From positions 2,294,001-2,358,000 of the forward strand of contig NZ_CP132932.1 in assembly GCF_040358985.1 (NCBI RefSeq): a DNA stretch of 64,000 bases, read 5' to 3'. Position 1 is the first letter of the stretch. Each line of letters opens with the position of its first letter. The position numbers were made by a program, and so were the translations under genes. Under the pieces are notes generated by a model, which made no database searches, had not been told where the DNA came from, and worked only from the letters and a program-made list of their open reading frames with translations. This document shows, in pieces, positions 43,344 through 51,832 of this stretch. Source of the DNA: Tunturibacter empetritectus. Lineage in GTDB: Bacteria; Acidobacteriota; Terriglobia; Terriglobales; Acidobacteriaceae.

Positions 43344-44582
43344 GTGGTCGCCTTCCTTAGTCGCATCTTTCGAGCGTTTCGGTACCGTGATTTTCGGATC
43401 ATGTGGTTGGGAGCTTGTGTTTCCACCATTGGGACCTTTGTGCAGCAGTTCGCGCAAAGCTGGCTTGTCTATGACCTGACCAAAGACCCTTTTTACCTTG
43501 GGCTCGATCTCTTTCTGGGACAACTGCCGATTATGCTCTTTTCTCTTGTCGGTGGTGTTTTTGCGGACCGTTTGGATCGAAAGAAGATGTTGCTCTCTTC
43601 GCAGTACATCCAGATGATCTGCGCCTTCGTCCTGGCAACATTATTCGCTACCCATGCGGTCAAGGTCTGGCACATCCTGACCTTGTCTTTCGTTGTTGGG
43701 GTTGGGCAATCGTTTGGCGGACCCGCCTATTCAGCCCTGTTGCCCACGCTGGTGGAGCCCGAAGACCTTGCCAATGCAATCTCGATGAATTCGATTCAGT
43801 TCAACCTTGCGCGGATTATCGGTCCGACCCTTGGAGGCCTCGCGTATACCGTCTTCGGCGCGACGTGGTGTTTCGCGCTGAACGGCTTCTCCTATGTCGC
43901 GGTCATAATTTCACTCTTTGTGATCAGGGCGCAGTCCACTGCACCCAAGACCCAGATGTCCGTTTTGAAGAGCATGAAGGAAGGAATAAGTTTCATCAGA
44001 GATCGTGAGGGGTTGACTCCGCTCGTCGTGCTGGCGTTTTGCACAACACTGTTTGGCTTTTCTCTGACTGGATTTCTTCCTGTGATTGTGCGGACGATCT
44101 TTCATAGAGGTCCAGGAACCTATGAGCTTTTGCTGGTTTTCTCAGGTGCTGGATCGATCTGTGGAGCGCTATTGGTCGCGGCGATGGAGAAGTTGAAGGG
44201 ACAGGGGCGTCTTGCGGTGCTCGCTTTGTTCGCACTTGGGCTTACAACGGCTGGGTTTGCCTTCTCGAAGTGGCTACCGGTCTCCTGCATTCTGATCTTT
44301 CTTGCCGGGACAGCCGTAATGGCGTCCGCCTCTCTTATGTTGTCGGTAGTTCAACTCATTGTGGTTGACTCGATGCGAGGGAGGGTGATGAGCGTCTACA
44401 ACCTGGCATTTCGCGCTGGAATACCGCTAGGTGCGCTGATTCTAGGGAAGTTGATTCCGATTCTCGGCATCTCGACCGCTATTGCGGGATTTGGATTGTC
44501 TCTTGTGGGTGTGGCGGGTTATTTCCTAATCGTCATGACCAAGGCACCTACCTTTCAGCGGCAGGTCAAGTCAGGTGTGTGA
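43344..44582 (+). CDS. MFS exporter (EntS/MFS_3 type)
   Basis: A 412-residue, 12-helix major facilitator. The N-terminal pattern FRYRDFRIMWLGACVSTIGTFVQQFAQSWLVYDLT and the loop GGVFADRLDRKKMLL match the enterobactin-exporter-like MFS_3 group. The family exports siderophores, macrolides or other small molecules; the substrate is unknown. The GTG start is the first in-frame start and only a weak GGAG precedes it. The gene converges with the P450 gene 53 bp away, so involvement in the neighbouring lipid locus is possible but unproven. Confidence 0.85.
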   Translation: MVAFLSRIFRAFRYRDFRIMWLGACVSTIGTFVQQFAQSWLVYDLTKDPFYLGLDLFLGQLPIMLFSLVGGVFADRLDRKKMLLSSQYIQMICAFVLATLFATHAVKVWHILTLSFVVGVGQSFGGPAYSALLPTLVEPEDLANAISMNSIQFNLARIIGPTLGGLAYTVFGATWCFALNGFSYVAVIISLFVIRAQSTAPKTQMSVLKSMKEGISFIRDREGLTPLVVLAFCTTLFGFSLTGFLPVIVRTIFHRGPGTYELLLVFSGAGSICGALLVAAMEKLKGQGRLAVLALFALGLTTAGFAFSKWLPVSCILIFLAGTAVMASASLMLSVVQLIVVDSMRGRVMSVYNLAFRAGIPLGALILGKLIPILGISTAIAGFGLSLVGVAGYFLIVMTKAPTFQRQVKSGV

Positions 44583-44635
44583 CACGGGTAGACGCCAAGG
44601 AATGCTTGCATTAACAGATTAACTTAACGCCGATC

Positions 44636-46093
44636 TTATTTTGATACCGGGACTTCGCGTGCGACTGCCTTAGTGAACGTCATGCGGATTCCGTGTTTGG
44701 GGCGCAGAATAACCATCGGGCGCGCTTCGATCGTCTGGTCCTGGATCAGTTGAAAGTCGTAGGTTCTGAGGAGTTCGCTCAGAATCATGAGAATTTGCAG
44801 CATGGCATAGTGATTGCCAATACAGACCCGGGGTCCACCTCCGAAGGGGAGATAGGTGAATGGCGTTCGCAACTTCTCATTTGCTTTGAGGAAACGCTCC
44901 GGGTCGAAGCTCTCCGGGCTGGGCCAGTAATGGGGCGTATGGTGCGCGCCGTAGACGAACACAATAACCGTCGATCCTTGAGGAATGGCGATGTCGCCTA
45001 CGCGGTCGTCCGCGATAGCCATGCGATCGACCATCCAGAACGGTGGGTAGAGTCGGAGCGCCTCGTAGATGACCTGAGTCGTGAAATCGAGCCTGGTGAC
45101 GTCGCCGAAGCTCAGCGGCGCATCGCCCAAGACGGAATCGAACTCCTGACGTACTCGCTCGAGAGTATCCGGACGCGAGCTTAGAAGATAGAGAAGCCAC
45201 GATAGAGCATTCGACGAGGTTTCATGACCGGCAACTAGAAGTTGCATGCTCTCGCTCAGAACCATCTCGTCGCTCATGCCTTCGCCATCACTGTAGCGAG
45301 CGTCCATTAGGGTCTGCAGCAGATCGTTGCCGGGTGCTTGTTGGCGGCGTGTCTTGATGTAGTCCATCAAAATGGCGTCGGCGTGGGTCCGCATCTCTTC
45401 GTGTCTGCGGAGTTCGCCGGAGACCTCAAACCAGGGATTCAGGTAGGGCTGAATGGTCTGCCTAACGATAAATTCCTGGACGGTGCAGATGGTATGGCTT
45501 ACGGTGTCGATGTCTTCGTCCCTAAGCTTGGCGCCAAAGAGCGAACGGGCGACCATGGCGAAGGTCATCTTCATCAAATGGGGGTAGATATCGACAGGGC
45601 CGAGCTGGATTTGCCGGTTGAAGTCCAGCATCGACTCGGAGAGGGAGTCCTGCATGATCGCGGACAGGGCCTCAAGTTGCTTTCGGTCAAAACCTTTCTG
45701 AATGAGACGCCGCTGTGTGCGCCAGGGGTCCCCGTGGGTGGTGAGAAGACCCTTGCCGAGGAAGTGGCCCATCCGCTTTACTTGAATTTCGGACTTCTGA
45801 TAATTTTCCGAGTTGGTCTTCAATACATGCTGCATGACGGCGGGATTGGTCGTTACGATGGCCTCTTTAATGCCACCTAAATAGAAGCGAAACGTTTCGC
45901 CGAAGAGTTCAGTGTACTTTGACAAGACCTGCACAGGATTGGCGGCCATGGCACGCGAATCTGCGAAAGAGCGAAGTCGTGAGACAGCAGGTATAAGTGT
46001 GGGCAACGTTACGTCTCGCTTCCGAGGTGCTTCAGGAGAACAGTAGGAGATCTCATGTGGTTTGTCTGAAGTGGTTGGGTTAGTTCCAGGCAA
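44636..46093 (-). CDS. cytochrome P450
   Basis: A haem monooxygenase of 485 residues. The I-helix oxygen-binding motif is AGHETSSNALSW, the ExxR motif is EALRLYPPFW and the haem ligand loop is FGGGPRVCIGNHYA with Cys424. The sequence style (HGDPWRTQRRLIQKGF; PFTYLPFGGGPR) resembles bacterial P450s acting on fatty acyl chains or terpenes, such as the CYP110/CYP102 neighbourhood. The TTG start lies 12 nt after the desaturase stop, so the two are cotranscribed; a later start cannot be excluded. The context (desaturase, FAAL-ACP-reductase, MMPL exporter) suggests oxidation of an acyl chain. Confidence 0.92.
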   Translation of the reverse strand: MPGTNPTTSDKPHEISYCSPEAPRKRDVTLPTLIPAVSRLRSFADSRAMAANPVQVLSKYTELFGETFRFYLGGIKEAIVTTNPAVMQHVLKTNSENYQKSEIQVKRMGHFLGKGLLTTHGDPWRTQRRLIQKGFDRKQLEALSAIMQDSLSESMLDFNRQIQLGPVDIYPHLMKMTFAMVARSLFGAKLRDEDIDTVSHTICTVQEFIVRQTIQPYLNPWFEVSGELRRHEEMRTHADAILMDYIKTRRQQAPGNDLLQTLMDARYSDGEGMSDEMVLSESMQLLVAGHETSSNALSWLLYLLSSRPDTLERVRQEFDSVLGDAPLSFGDVTRLDFTTQVIYEALRLYPPFWMVDRMAIADDRVGDIAIPQGSTVIVFVYGAHHTPHYWPSPESFDPERFLKANEKLRTPFTYLPFGGGPRVCIGNHYAMLQILMILSELLRTYDFQLIQDQTIEARPMVILRPKHGIRMTFTKAVAREVPVSK

Positions 46094-46105
46094 GGAACCA
46101 GGCGT

Positions 46106-47242
46106 TCAACCTTCGGTTCCTAGTTGCTTCAAAAGTATCAGATGATGCCAGACTGCCCGAGTCATCGTGGGATGTTGCCGGTAGGGAACGCCAAACTCTT
46201 CCGCGGTTTCTTTCACAATTTGGGTGAGCGGTGCGTAGTGGGTGTGGCAGACAAAAGGACATAGATGATGTGCAATGTGATGATTGAGGCCGCCCGTGAG
46301 CCAGCCGACGATCGGATTGCTAGTCGCATAATCGGCCGTTGTCGCGAAGATGTGATACACGCCATTATCGAACTCGCTGCGGTCCGAGGGAAAGTAAGTG
46401 CTGTCGATGGTGTGGGTTGTCTGGAATACCAGGGATACGGTCAAACCGATGATCAGATGGACCAGCACGAACGATCCGGCGACCAGCCAAAGCGATTTTC
46501 CCATCAGCAGCACCGGCAAGATGAGCATGTAAGTGAAGTAGAACGCCTTGCCTGCAAAGAGGATGGTGTACTCCCGCTTGGGATGGTTGGTGCGTCTCAG
46601 ATATTCGTGGGATGGGGAGAAAAACGACTCAAAGTCCCTGACGAAGACATAATCAAGAGAGAACATCGCGTAAAAGAACAGCGCATAGATGTGTTGGAAC
46701 CGATGCCAGCGTGCGCGGGGCTCGTGGGGCGTGAACCGAAAGATCCCACGTCCCGTAAGAGCATCGTCTTCGCCATGGAGATTGATGCAGGAGTGGTGGC
46801 CTCGATGATGGAGGATGCGCCACATGTATGAGTTGATTCCGCAAACATCGAAGACGTAGTTCAGGCTTTTGTTGATGGACGACACAGACGAGATGGCGTT
46901 GTGGTTGCTGTCGTGGGCGATGTTCAGCAAAAGGAATGTCTGGGCAAGACCGCTTAAAACGTAGAGAGCGACAAACTTCCATGAATTCGGCTTGAGTGCA
47001 TAGAGAGCAATCCATGCGCCCACCAGCACTGCCAGCCCCGCGGCGATCTTGGTCCACATGGTGAGGTCGGCTTTGGGCGAAAGATTCTGATCGGCAAAGA
47101 ACTTGTCGAGGCGACGGCGTAGGACTTTCGGGAAAGAAGACGGGCCGGTCGCGCCGACGGACTGCCGCGCCAAAGTTTCAGAAGGTACCAGATCATCTAT
47201 ATCGGGCTTTAGGGTGATCACCGCTTCGATTTCAGACGTCAC
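46106..47242 (-). CDS. membrane fatty acid desaturase
   Basis: A di-iron acyl-lipid or acyl-ACP desaturase of 378 residues. The three histidine boxes are present: HDSNH, HHRGHH and, near the C-terminus, HHIAHH. Hydrophobic segments (AAGLAVLVGAWIALYAL; YVLSGLAQTFLLLNIAH; MLILPVLLMGKSLWLVAGSF) fit the family. The GTG start has GGAGG 5 nt upstream. It is the first gene of a two-gene operon with the P450 and is divergent from the FAAL-ACP-reductase gene. Acetylenases share this fold, so triple-bond formation is possible but cannot be told from sequence. Confidence 0.92.
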   Translation of the reverse strand: MTSEIEAVITLKPDIDDLVPSETLARQSVGATGPSSFPKVLRRRLDKFFADQNLSPKADLTMWTKIAAGLAVLVGAWIALYALKPNSWKFVALYVLSGLAQTFLLLNIAHDSNHNAISSVSSINKSLNYVFDVCGINSYMWRILHHRGHHSCINLHGEDDALTGRGIFRFTPHEPRARWHRFQHIYALFFYAMFSLDYVFVRDFESFFSPSHEYLRRTNHPKREYTILFAGKAFYFTYMLILPVLLMGKSLWLVAGSFVLVHLIIGLTVSLVFQTTHTIDSTYFPSDRSEFDNGVYHIFATTADYATSNPIVGWLTGGLNHHIAHHLCPFVCHTHYAPLTQIVKETAEEFGVPYRQHPTMTRAVWHHLILLKQLGTEG

Positions 47243-47661
47243 CGGAGCCTCCGCAATCTGTTAAGTCGGCCCGGCGCACCCCGGTCGGTCGCATCAGCGA
47301 ACCAGGCCAGCAGCGTATCTGTGGCATCTGGTACACCATCTTCTGCGTCAACATCTCATGGTAACGCGAGGATTTATTGAGAATCAAGGAAATTCGGATT
47401 AGGCGAGGGGAGCTTACGACGGCTCGTGCTGAAAGTGGAGATCCATTGGATTGGGTCATTGCTCTGCTAACATAAACCGATCGACCGATGAATCGGCACA
47501 GAATCTTTTAGGCCTTCCATTGTCACACTCGGCCTACACTGTAATTTCATATTCCGAGACTCAGTTGCATCACCTGACCAGGATACTGGCACGCCGTAAC
47601 ATGTTTCGTGTTTTTCGTACTGAGTTTTGCTATTCAACCTCGGGGGTATTGCTGATTTATT
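47243..47661. other. 419-bp divergent region between desaturase and FAAL-reductase genes
   Basis: This is the probable shared promoter region of the lipid locus. TGGCACG at about 47588 lacks a matching -12 TTGC element, so it was not called a sigma-54 promoter. No clear ribosome site precedes ATG 47662. Confidence 0.4.
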
Positions 47662-50600
47662 ATGGCGTCGATTTTAGACCAACTGGATAGGCTGGGAGAG
47701 CAACACCCGCACAAACTCCTTTATTCGTATCTTGACCTGAACGGCAATACACTCGAATGCTATTCCTACGCGTCGTTTCTTAAACGGACGAAGGCCATAG
47801 CCGGTCACTTGCTAAAGGATGGTTGTTTCGCGGCGGAGGACCGGGTTCTGCTCGCCTATCCGCCGGGGCTTGAGATGATCTGCGCGTTTTTTGGTTGTGT
47901 GCGTGCGGGATTAATCCCCGTGCCCGTCTATCCTCCGAGTTCTCGTGGCTTCCAGAGCGCTCTGTACAAGATGGTCCACATCGCGAAAGATTGTCAGGCG
48001 TCCGGGATTTTGACCAGCGCAGACTACCATGCGTCTTTGAAGACAAATCTCACTCGAAGTGGGGTCTCGGCGTCCGGCGTAGACGTCGACTACATCTCCG
48101 GTCTTCCTTGGATTGTCACGGAAAAGTTCGTGGATCCGATTTCGGACGAACTTTTTTTCGGCACTTCAAAGATATTGTTTCTCCAGTACACGTCGGGATC
48201 GACGATGGATCCCAAGGGTGTAATGGTGACGCATGAAAACATCCTGCAGACCTGTCCTCTAGTGATCGACCATCCTGAGCCGGTGGTCGTATCCTGGCTC
48301 CCTCAGTATCACGATATGGGCTTGATTGGGTGCTACCTTTATCCCGCCCTGAGAGGCGGTACAACGTACGGCTTCTCTTCCATGGACTTCATCCAGCGGC
48401 CGATCCTGTGGTTCGACACGATAACAACCTATCGTGCTACCGCGACGGCAGCCCCGAACTTCGCTTACGACTATTGCCTGCGCGCCGGGAGGTTGTCCAA
48501 GGAGAGCCTGGAAGGCTGCGATCTCAGCTCCCTGCGGGTGTTGATGTGCGCTGCGGAACCGGTAAAACCGGATACGTTCACACGGTTTCTGGAGAAGTTT
48601 CAGAGTTGTGGACTAAAGTCGGAGAGCTTTTATGCCGCTTTCGGGCTGGCTGAAAATACTCTTGCCGTTTCACTCGGCGGCCGCAATATTGTGTCCGTTA
48701 ATAAGCGTGCCCTCGCGTTGGGGAAGGCGCGTATGACGACGGAGGTCTCTGAAATCGACGGAGCTACGCAGATTGTCAGCTGCGGAACTCCGCTCGCGGG
48801 TATCGACGTTAAGATCGTGGACCCGGAACAGCACGTCGCTTTAAATACTGGCCACGTCGGTGAGATTTGGCTCGCGGGAAGCGGCAAGTGCCTGGGTTAC
48901 TGGAATAATCCGGAGCTGACGCTAAAGCAGTTTCGTGCCCGGCTGGTGGACGATAGTCCCTATGACGATGGCTATCTTCGGACTGGCGATATGGGGTTTT
49001 TCCACGACGGCGAACTCTACGTGTGTGGTCGCATCAAGGACATGATTATTCTGCGCGGGCAGAACTATTATCCGCAGGATATCGAGAACGTCGTAGAGAG
49101 AGCGTCCGGGATGATCCGGAATAATTGCGTGGCTGCGTTCCAGATTCATGAAGACAGCGAACCGGCGCTGGCAATCGTGGCCGAAGTGAAAAATCCTAAG
49201 GCGCTTCCGGATGCACGAAAGATTGCCGCCGCAGTTCGGAGTTATCTGAACGTAGAAGTGGCGTTGATCACCTTCATTGCTCCTCGAGCGATCCCGCGAA
49301 CTAGTTCGGGCAAGATCATGCGTCATAAGACCAAGCACATGTGGCTGGAAGGCGAGTTTACTGTTCTCTCCGAGTTTTCGCGGGAGAAAGACGCCGGGTG
49401 CTCTGAGTCTGATTCTGATGTGAAGTCGTCTTTCGACGAGTTGAAGGCCCGGTACAACCTGACGGGCATGGAAACGTACAACCTGGTGGAAGCGGGACTG
49501 GATTCGCTGGATCTTGTCGTCTTCATGCATGAGCTGAAGGAGCTTTTGAAGGAAAAAGGCGCGGACATGCTGGCGCGTCAGGTCGATATCGGTGTCATTC
49601 AGCAGGTCAGCGTAGCCGATTTGTTTCAACTGGCGCAACAGTTGGAGCATGCACCTGAAGAAGCATTGGTTCAGCTGCGTCATTCCATTGGGGCTTTCCG
49701 AGATGAGCAGCGCAGAGCGGAAAAAGAGATGATGAGCAACGATAGAAATCTCATCTTCGCACCTCCGGTACCTGCACCTTTGCCTGAGCTTCCAGTCCCG
49801 AATCATGTCCTGCTGACGGGTGGCACCGGTTTCATCGGACCGTTCCTGATGAAGAGCCTGCTGGAACAGACGCGGGCGAAGATCTACGTTCTCGTCAGGG
49901 CTTCCGACGACGATCAGGGCAGGCAGAGGCTGCGAGCGGCGATGGAGTCGATGGGGCCTTGCCCGGCAAGGCTGATGCAGATGTTTGAGGCTCGCGTTAT
50001 TCCCATCTGCGGCGATCTTGGGCAGCCAATGTTGGGCCTGACGCAGGACGTCTGGGATTTTCTCGCAAGTGAAATGGACACCGTGTTTCACAATGGCGCG
50101 ACCGTAAACTACTTATTCAACTACGACCGCATGCGTGACGCGAACGTGATGGGGACCAACGAGGTCTTGAGGCTGGCATTTGAGGGACGGTCCAAGGAAT
50201 TCAATTACGTCTCGACTACCTTCGTGTTCGGATGGGCTGTCAAATCGGTTTTGTACGAGACCGATTTCAACAAGAATATGGAGCTTCTCGACTTCGGATA
50301 CAGCCAGTCCAAATGGGTTGCTGAACAAGTGGTTGCAGATGCCCGTAACCGAGGGCTCTCCACTCGGATCTTCCGCCCCGCTCTGGTGAGTCCCTCGGTT
50401 ACGGGCGGAGGCAACAACTTTGATATTGCCGTTCGTCTGGTAGCGTTCATGGTGAATCACGGTATAGGAGTCGATGCTCTAAACCAAGTTAGTTTTGTTC
50501 CTGCGGACATCGTGGCGAACAATATCGTTGCCATCTCCACTACTCCCGGCACGGCGAATAAGACCTATCACGTGGTGCGGGACGATTATGCGAACATGCT

Positions 50601-50958
50601 GGATATTACGGGGCTCATTACCAAATCGACCGGGCGGCAATTCGAAATATTCAGCATTTCGGAGTTTGTTCCCGAACTGATCCGAAGATGCCGTAAGGAA
50701 GACCTACTCTTTCCTCTGCTGGATTTTCTGGTGGGCTCGGTGGACAACATCTCGGCGATGGAGTTCAAACGGTATGACAGTTCTACTTATCAAGAGGCTC
50801 GCGATGCCTCTACATGGGGCATCGCCGATCCTTCGCTTGAGGATACGGTCGACGGCATTTTGAAATTCATGCACCGCAAGGGGATTATTTCGGTTGCGGC
50901 TCGTGAGTCTAGTACTGTTCCATCGCTCGCCGAGCCTCTTGCCTTCACGGATGCATAG
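47662..50958 (+). CDS. fatty acyl-AMP ligase - ACP - thioester reductase fusion
   Basis: A 1098-residue multidomain enzyme. The N-terminal adenylation domain (~1-580) is of the FAAL type: FLQYTSGSTMDPKGVMVTHE, SWLPQYHDMGLIG, FYAAFGLAENTL, YLRTGDMGFFHDGELYVCGR, IILRGQNYYPQDIE and catalytic Lys551 in SGKIMR. An acyl carrier domain follows, with the phosphopantetheine serine Ser615 in AGLDSLDLV. The C-terminal NAD(P)H thioester-reductase (SDR) domain has LLTGGTGFIG at ~716 and Tyr880-x3-Lys884. Predicted chemistry: a free fatty acid is adenylated, loaded on the internal ACP and reductively released as aldehyde or alcohol. Flanking desaturase, P450 and MMPL genes suggest the chain is modified and exported. 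Confidence 0.9.
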   Translation: MASILDQLDRLGEQHPHKLLYSYLDLNGNTLECYSYASFLKRTKAIAGHLLKDGCFAAEDRVLLAYPPGLEMICAFFGCVRAGLIPVPVYPPSSRGFQSALYKMVHIAKDCQASGILTSADYHASLKTNLTRSGVSASGVDVDYISGLPWIVTEKFVDPISDELFFGTSKILFLQYTSGSTMDPKGVMVTHENILQTCPLVIDHPEPVVVSWLPQYHDMGLIGCYLYPALRGGTTYGFSSMDFIQRPILWFDTITTYRATATAAPNFAYDYCLRAGRLSKESLEGCDLSSLRVLMCAAEPVKPDTFTRFLEKFQSCGLKSESFYAAFGLAENTLAVSLGGRNIVSVNKRALALGKARMTTEVSEIDGATQIVSCGTPLAGIDVKIVDPEQHVALNTGHVGEIWLAGSGKCLGYWNNPELTLKQFRARLVDDSPYDDGYLRTGDMGFFHDGELYVCGRIKDMIILRGQNYYPQDIENVVERASGMIRNNCVAAFQIHEDSEPALAIVAEVKNPKALPDARKIAAAVRSYLNVEVALITFIAPRAIPRTSSGKIMRHKTKHMWLEGEFTVLSEFSREKDAGCSESDSDVKSSFDELKARYNLTGMETYNLVEAGLDSLDLVVFMHELKELLKEKGADMLARQVDIGVIQQVSVADLFQLAQQLEHAPEEALVQLRHSIGAFRDEQRRAEKEMMSNDRNLIFAPPVPAPLPELPVPNHVLLTGGTGFIGPFLMKSLLEQTRAKIYVLVRASDDDQGRQRLRAAMESMGPCPARLMQMFEARVIPICGDLGQPMLGLTQDVWDFLASEMDTVFHNGATVNYLFNYDRMRDANVMGTNEVLRLAFEGRSKEFNYVSTTFVFGWAVKSVLYETDFNKNMELLDFGYSQSKWVAEQVVADARNRGLSTRIFRPALVSPSVTGGGNNFDIAVRLVAFMVNHGIGVDALNQVSFVPADIVANNIVAISTTPGTANKTYHVVRDDYANMLDITGLITKSTGRQFEIFSISEFVPELIRRCRKEDLLFPLLDFLVGSVDNISAMEFKRYDSSTYQEARDASTWGIADPSLEDTVDGILKFMHRKGIISVAARESSTVPSLAEPLAFTDA

Positions 50959-50961
50959 TCG

Positions 50962-51726
50962 CTATTGCTTTTTGAACACCAGCTTCTCGGTTAGGTGCTG
51001 GCCTGTCTCCAATGTCCCTGTGGTGGTTAGCGTCATCTGCTGACCATCCGCGGAGACCACCCACCGGTCCTTTTGAGTCACTTGATCGTCTCGCCGGTAA
51101 ATTGAATCTACTGTGTGTGGATCGATAAGCTGAAGCATGATGGAGTCGTTGCGGGAGTTCGCAAGAACATACTGCTTTCCGTCGAAACGGGCGGTGTAGC
51201 TGAACTCACCTGAAAAACGAACCCCACCGTTTCCGTCTGTTTCAATCTTGAGCGCCAAGCCTTGTCTCAAACGGGTCTTACTGAGATCCTGGGTCCACTC
51301 GCCGGCGAGAAGGTCCCCGGCAGTTTTTTTGCCTCCGCTTCGCGTCCACAAGGTGATCTGGTCGGCGTGGCCAGCGCTCGTAGTCGTGATCGTTAGCTCA
51401 TTCCCATCTTTCGAGAGCTTTTCGCGAACCGTTGCCACGACAGCTCCATCTTTTTTTTCCTTAACCTCGGCCTGCTTTTTGTCGATCCTGCGCAATTCGA
51501 CTTGATTGAACGCCAGATTGCCTGGAACTGGCGTCTCATGTCCGTCTGACTTGGCAGTGAAATCGAGGTGGGTTTCGCCGGTCATCACTACGTGCACTGC
51601 GTTATGTAGAGCCGTGACGGAGAGTTTGTTGGGAGGATTCAGGCTCGACTGCGCAGAAAAGAGCGTCCAGGAGCCAAGACGTGGATCGGCGGTTCCAGGT
51701 TGAAAGGCGGCAAGTAGTGCGAGCAA
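50962..51726 (-). CDS. secreted hypothetical protein (possible ATT start at 51741)
   Basis: A predicted periplasmic beta-rich protein. The N-terminus is hydrophobic (LALLAAFQPGTA) and the mature part begins DPRLGSWTLFSAQSSLNPPN. The DPRLGxWxLxxxxSxxxP opening followed by KKDGAVVATVREKLSKDGNELTIT resembles a family common in Acidobacteria, seen here as two similar halves; its function is unknown. From TTG 51726 the signal lacks a basic n-region. Upstream in frame, ATT 51741 gives ILKFALLALLAAFQPGTA with a Lys and lies just after AGGAGG, so a rare ATT start is possible. The stop lies 3 nt from the stop of the convergent FAAL-reductase gene. Confidence 0.75.
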   Translation of the reverse strand: MLALLAAFQPGTADPRLGSWTLFSAQSSLNPPNKLSVTALHNAVHVVMTGETHLDFTAKSDGHETPVPGNLAFNQVELRRIDKKQAEVKEKKDGAVVATVREKLSKDGNELTITTTSAGHADQITLWTRSGGKKTAGDLLAGEWTQDLSKTRLRQGLALKIETDGNGGVRFSGEFSYTARFDGKQYVLANSRNDSIMLQLIDPHTVDSIYRRDDQVTQKDRWVVSADGQQMTLTTTGTLETGQHLTEKLVFKKQ

Positions 51727-51832
51727 CGCGAATTTAAGAATTGATCCTCCTCATCAGACGGAACCAATTTAGCAGATTCAGAGAGCCGGGCAGGCTACCC
51801 ATCGGGTACCTGTTCGACCTCCGATCTGTTTG

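Noticed and set aside
47585..47605. TGGCACG upstream of the FAAL-reductase gene as a sigma-54 promoter
   Set aside because: The matching -12 element is absent (AACA instead of TTGC).
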